Origin: CAZBDV01 sp964490765
Lineage (GTDB): Bacteria > Cloacimonadota > Cloacimonadia > Cloacimonadales > JAJBBL01
DNA: 64,000 bases
Reading direction: 5' to 3'
Assembly (NCBI GenBank): GCA_964490765.1
Contig: CAZBDV010000001.1
Location: forward strand, 62,001-126,000
Notes under the pieces: model-generated
The model's database searches: none
Seen by the model: only the letters and a program-made list of their open reading frames with translations
What the model was told of the DNA's origin: nothing
Shown: piece after piece, positions 61,573-64,000 of the stretch
Position numbering within the stretch: position 1 is the first letter of the stretch
Layout: each line of letters starts with the position of its first letter
Made by a program: the position numbers and the translations under genes

Positions 61573-62802
61573 CTATTCATATGCAAGGCATCTTACGGGA
61601 TCAAGATTACTCGCTTTTATTGCTGGATACATCCCGAAAACTAATCCCAATGTTGCTGCAATAATTAGAGATACGAAGACCATTGTTGTCCCACCACTCA
61701 TTGCTATACCAATATATTCGCCAACAAAATCGAGAATTGAAAGGCCTAATACAATACCAATCAGGCCGCCTGAAATTGTTATTATCAAAGTCTGGATGAG
61801 AAACTGAAAAAATATATCGAATCTGCGAGCTCCTACAGCCATTCTGATACCTATCTCTCTGGTCCGTTCATTCACTGTAGCCATCATGATGTTCATAATG
61901 ACTATACCCCCAACAAACAGAGAAATCATACTGATGATTGTAAAGACAATCCTAAAAACTATTGTTCCGCTCTCCATTTCATCAGCAATCTCTTTGGCCG
62001 AAGTTATACGAAAAACGGGTTCACCAGACCTCAGGTTTAGTAGTATCGATTCTACTTTTTGTCTGAGTTCAACAGTCTCTTCTATTGTTGAAGCTTTAAT
62101 GGTAAAATTCCATATCTCATCAGCCGCTGATGTCTTAGTGATTAAAGTAGTCATTGGTATGAAGATGTATCGGTTGTAGTACTCCATCATGTTATCGCTA
62201 CCCAGACTCGTTGTTGCCTGAAAAAACCTCCGCTCCATAACACCGATCACCTGATATCTTCGATTCTGATATGTAATATGCTGGCCAATTACTTCTCGAT
62301 TACCGAATAATTCTTCTCTCAGGGTACTCCCAATGACAACAACATCATTTTTTTGATTCATGTCTAAATTGGTGATAAAGCGTCCTTCACTTACTTTCCA
62401 TTCTTCTATTCGAGGATAATCAGGCAAGACTCCGTTAACGTTGCCAAAGACTTCGTTTTTCCCATGGCTTATCTGGCCTCTCCAGGAGGTTATCTGTGGT
62501 GATACATACTCGGCTTCAGGGATAAGATTCTTCACCTGATTAAATTCTCTGAGATCAAGATAGCGATTTAGATTACGTGGATTGTCATATTCCCAATTGT
62601 AACCAACATCTATTCTCGTTAATCCACCCCGTTCCATCATCCATTTAAGGGTGGAATCCTGTAATCCTTTAACGAGAGATTGAACTACAATTATGGACAT
62701 CGTTCCTAAAACAATGGCAAAGATTGTTATGATGGCTCGTATTTTACGAGACCAGAAATCTGAAAAACCGACCAGTATGCTTTCTTTAAGCGAGAGAGCC
62801 AT
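61573..62802 (-). CDS. ABC transporter permease, MacB/FtsX type
   Basis: 409 residues. One N-terminal helix (IRAIITIFAIVLGTMSIIVVQSLV), a large periplasmic MacB-PCD domain of about 220 residues, then three C-terminal helices (IVFTIISMISLFVGGIVIMNIMMA, LIQTLIITISGGLIGIVLGLSI, GTTMVFVSLIIAATLGLVFGMYPA). The ERTREIGIRMAVGARR coupling motif of FtsX-type permeases is present. Such pairs export or extract lipoproteins, peptides or drugs, often by mechanotransmission with an outer-membrane partner not present here. It overlaps the ATPase gene start region by 17 bp, so the two are made together. Confidence 0.93.
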   Translation of the reverse strand: MALSLKESILVGFSDFWSRKIRAIITIFAIVLGTMSIIVVQSLVKGLQDSTLKWMMERGGLTRIDVGYNWEYDNPRNLNRYLDLREFNQVKNLIPEAEYVSPQITSWRGQISHGKNEVFGNVNGVLPDYPRIEEWKVSEGRFITNLDMNQKNDVVVIGSTLREELFGNREVIGQHITYQNRRYQVIGVMERRFFQATTSLGSDNMMEYYNRYIFIPMTTLITKTSAADEIWNFTIKASTIEETVELRQKVESILLNLRSGEPVFRITSAKEIADEMESGTIVFRIVFTIISMISLFVGGIVIMNIMMATVNERTREIGIRMAVGARRFDIFFQFLIQTLIITISGGLIGIVLGLSILDFVGEYIGIAMSGGTTMVFVSLIIAATLGLVFGMYPAIKASNLDPVRCLAYE

Positions 62803-63475
62803 CTTTTTGTAATTTTCCGTCTATTATTTTCAATATTCTATTTGCCCTGCTAGCTATATTGTTATCGTGTGTGACAACAATTATCGTGTTTCCCATTTTA
62901 TGAAGCTCTTCTATAATATTGAGAATATCATTGCCAGATGTTGTATCGAGGTTACCTGTGGGTTCATCTGCAAGGATGATAGCCGGCCTTGTTACCAAGG
63001 CTCTCGCTATAGCAACCCGCTGTCGCTGTCCTCCGGATAACTCTGTAGGACGATGCTTTAATCTATCACCTAATCCTAACTGATCGAGAACTGCAATCGA
63101 TTTTTTGACCCGCTCTCGTGGTCTTTCACCAGCATATATCAAAGGTATTTCGACATTCTTTTGTATATTGAGATGAGGCAGAAGATTGAATGTTTGGAAA
63201 ACGAATCCTACTTTCTGATTTCGTATTGCTGCCAAACGAGATTTACTGAGAGCACTGACCTGTTCACCATCAAGAAAATAGTCTCCTGAAGTGGGAGTAT
63301 CCAGGCAACCCAGAATATGCATCAGCGTCGATTTGCCCGAACCAGAAGGACCCATTATTGAGACAAAGTCTCCCTTTTTAATTATCATGTCTATGCCATC
63401 AAGAGCTCTAACCTTGATTTTTCCCATAGAATAATCTTTAACTATCGATGAGGTTACTAATAATTCTTCAGTCAT
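62786..63475 (-). CDS. ABC transporter ATP-binding protein, MacB/LolD type
   Basis: About 229 residues. Walker A GPSGSGKST, the Q-loop region FVFQTFNLLPHL, signature LSGGQRQRVAIARAL, Walker B ILADEPTGNLD and the switch histidine VVTHD are all present; the family-typical FNLLPHL is clear. It powers the permease encoded next. The frame extends to a GTG at 63493, but the ATG at 63475 has AGGGG seven bases upstream and the normal N-terminus MTEELLVTSSIVKDY. Confidence 0.95.
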   Translation of the reverse strand: MTEELLVTSSIVKDYSMGKIKVRALDGIDMIIKKGDFVSIMGPSGSGKSTLMHILGCLDTPTSGDYFLDGEQVSALSKSRLAAIRNQKVGFVFQTFNLLPHLNIQKNVEIPLIYAGERPRERVKKSIAVLDQLGLGDRLKHRPTELSGGQRQRVAIARALVTRPAIILADEPTGNLDTTSGNDILNIIEELHKMGNTIIVVTHDNNIASRANRILKIIDGKLQKDGSLA

Positions 63476-63700
63476 CTTTATTCCCCTACACACAAAAATA
63501 TATACGCTACTTTTTTGGCAAATATATTTTCACGCTCTAACCGTAAGAAGTGTAAGATGAGTAGCTAGAAAATCAGAGTGGGAGACGTAAAATACAAATC
63601 TCAAAATATTGCTTGACCGAAACGCCTTTTGCTGATTGGAGTACTTATGTATTAGAGTAACCATGATAGGTAACACTGAGGTTAAATAGATAAAGGTGAA

Positions 63701-63725
63701 TGCAATTACTGGCACAATAATTGCA
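63701..63725. promoter_or_regulatory. Inverted repeat overlapping the right-edge sigma-54 promoter
   Basis: TGCAATTA (63701-63708), nine bases, TAATTGCA (63718-63725), perfect 8-bp arms. The right arm includes the -12 TTGCA, so a bound repressor could occlude the promoter, or the symmetry may be chance. Confidence 0.35.
63710..63725 (+). promoter_or_regulatory. Perfect sigma-54 (-24/-12) promoter upstream of the right-edge exported protein
   Basis: TGGCAC (63710-63715), five bases AATAA, TTGCA (63721-63725): full consensus in both half-sites, GG to GC ten bases apart. It lies 31 bp before the ATG at 63757; predicted transcription start near 63736. A TATAAT at 63726-63731 has no -35 partner at normal spacing, so sigma-54 is the better reading. 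Confidence 0.8.
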
Positions 63726-63756
63726 TATAATTCGTTTGATAACTAAGGGGGTTATT

Positions 63757-64000
63757 ATGAAGAGATCCATAGTGATAAAATGTTTACAGTTTTTGTTGCT
63801 GATAATCGCAGCCACAAGCTTGATGGCATCATCTCAAATTGCTACAAGCCAGTTGAATATGAAGAGCACCGATAATTTGCGTGACCTTGGTGAATTGGAT
63901 ATCGAATTTACTGCAGATCCCAATCCTTTTGACTTCTTTACGGTACTCACAGTTTTTACCGCCTTTGAGGGCATGGGTTCTATTACTGTAAGAGATAAAT
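63757..64000 (+). CDS. Exported protein of unknown function, 5' part (cut by window end)
   Basis: 81 codons are visible. ATG at 63757 follows AAGGGGG five bases upstream. The N-terminus is a signal peptide (KCLQFLLLIIAATSLMAS) with a likely cleavage near residue 25, and the mature start reads QIATSQLNMKSTDNLRDL then a hydrophobic FFTVLTVFTAFEGMG segment. The rest is outside the window, so a sorting domain cannot be checked. It is divergent from the ABC transporter pair and is read from the sigma-54 element at 63710-63725. Confidence 0.75.
   Translation, partial: MKRSIVIKCLQFLLLIIAATSLMASSQIATSQLNMKSTDNLRDLGELDIEFTADPNPFDFFTVLTVFTAFEGMGSITVRDK

Noticed and set aside
63530..63715. 61-codon minus-strand frame between the ABC genes and the exported protein
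   Set aside because: It covers the sigma-54 promoter, lacks a ribosome site and has no family features.
1..64000. CRISPR arrays, transposons, prophage genes, tRNA or rRNA genes
   Set aside because: Looked for direct-repeat arrays, transposase or integrase motifs and RNA-gene folds in all gaps; none seen.

Overview
The window is a gene-dense bacterial chromosome segment of moderate-to-low GC. It has no rRNA, tRNA, insertion sequence, integrase or CRISPR array that I can see. Five complete secreted proteins and one broken relic end in a Por/type-IX-like C-terminal sorting domain (a YPNPFNPET-like box, an LEIYNIRGQ-like strand, then SGVYFYRL and a basic RKMLLLK-like end). With lysine synthesis through diaminopimelate, propeller and GLUG surface proteins and tripartite efflux, this points to the FCB superphylum, most likely a Cloacimonadota-type bacterium. 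That placement is inference; no marker gene here settles it.

Layout. 1-5654: the 3' part of leuS, a bidirectional terminator, and a leftward operon of a SpoVG-like protein, hflX, an aminotransferase and a degenerate histidine-kinase-like protein. 5661-9639: rightward N-formylglutamate amidohydrolase family protein and a secreted subtilisin. 9736-15317: leftward tolC-like, adaptor and RND pump genes. 15318-15817: 500 bp non-coding with a strong hairpin. 15818-25304: leftward lysC, metG, miaB, yicC, a small membrane protein, rnr and MATE. 25572-36451: leftward operon of an M20 peptidase, dapB, dapF, a YfiM-like protein, a RodZ-like HTH protein, a double-domain radical SAM protein, murB, a tricorn-like protease and a DUF4870 protein. 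36666-40828: lipoprotein and P-type ATPase leftward, UPF0173 hydrolase rightward. 40920-55528: an accessory block of large secreted proteins flanking a TPR histidine kinase, an NtrC-type activator and a lone receiver protein. 55819-59123: macrodomain protein, another sorting-domain protein and a frameshifted relic. 59129-63475: purH, a YihY/BrkB membrane protein and a MacB-like ABC pair. 63757-end: the start of another exported protein.

Most notable is a candidate sigma-54 circuit. A perfect -24/-12 element (TGGCAC-N5-TTGCA) lies on the minus strand at 47945-47960. It is just upstream of the receiver gene, which leads an apparent operon with the secreted propeller protein and the 1340-residue surface protein. 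A second perfect element, with the same twelve... conserved half-site bases and a different spacer, lies at 63710-63725 before the exported protein at the right edge. The window also encodes an NtrC-type sigma-54 activator with its cytoplasmic TPR kinase, directly upstream of the first promoter. Between activator stop codon and promoter are a 9-bp inverted repeat and flanking 11-bp direct repeats, placed as an enhancer would be. The proposal is a TPR-kinase/NtrC/sigma-54 system that switches on sorting-domain surface proteins. The promoter elements are seen directly; the regulatory link is inferred.

Several start codons were moved inward from the longest reading frame where a Shine-Dalgarno sequence, a conserved N-terminus or the promoter position decided it; each case is explained in its entry.
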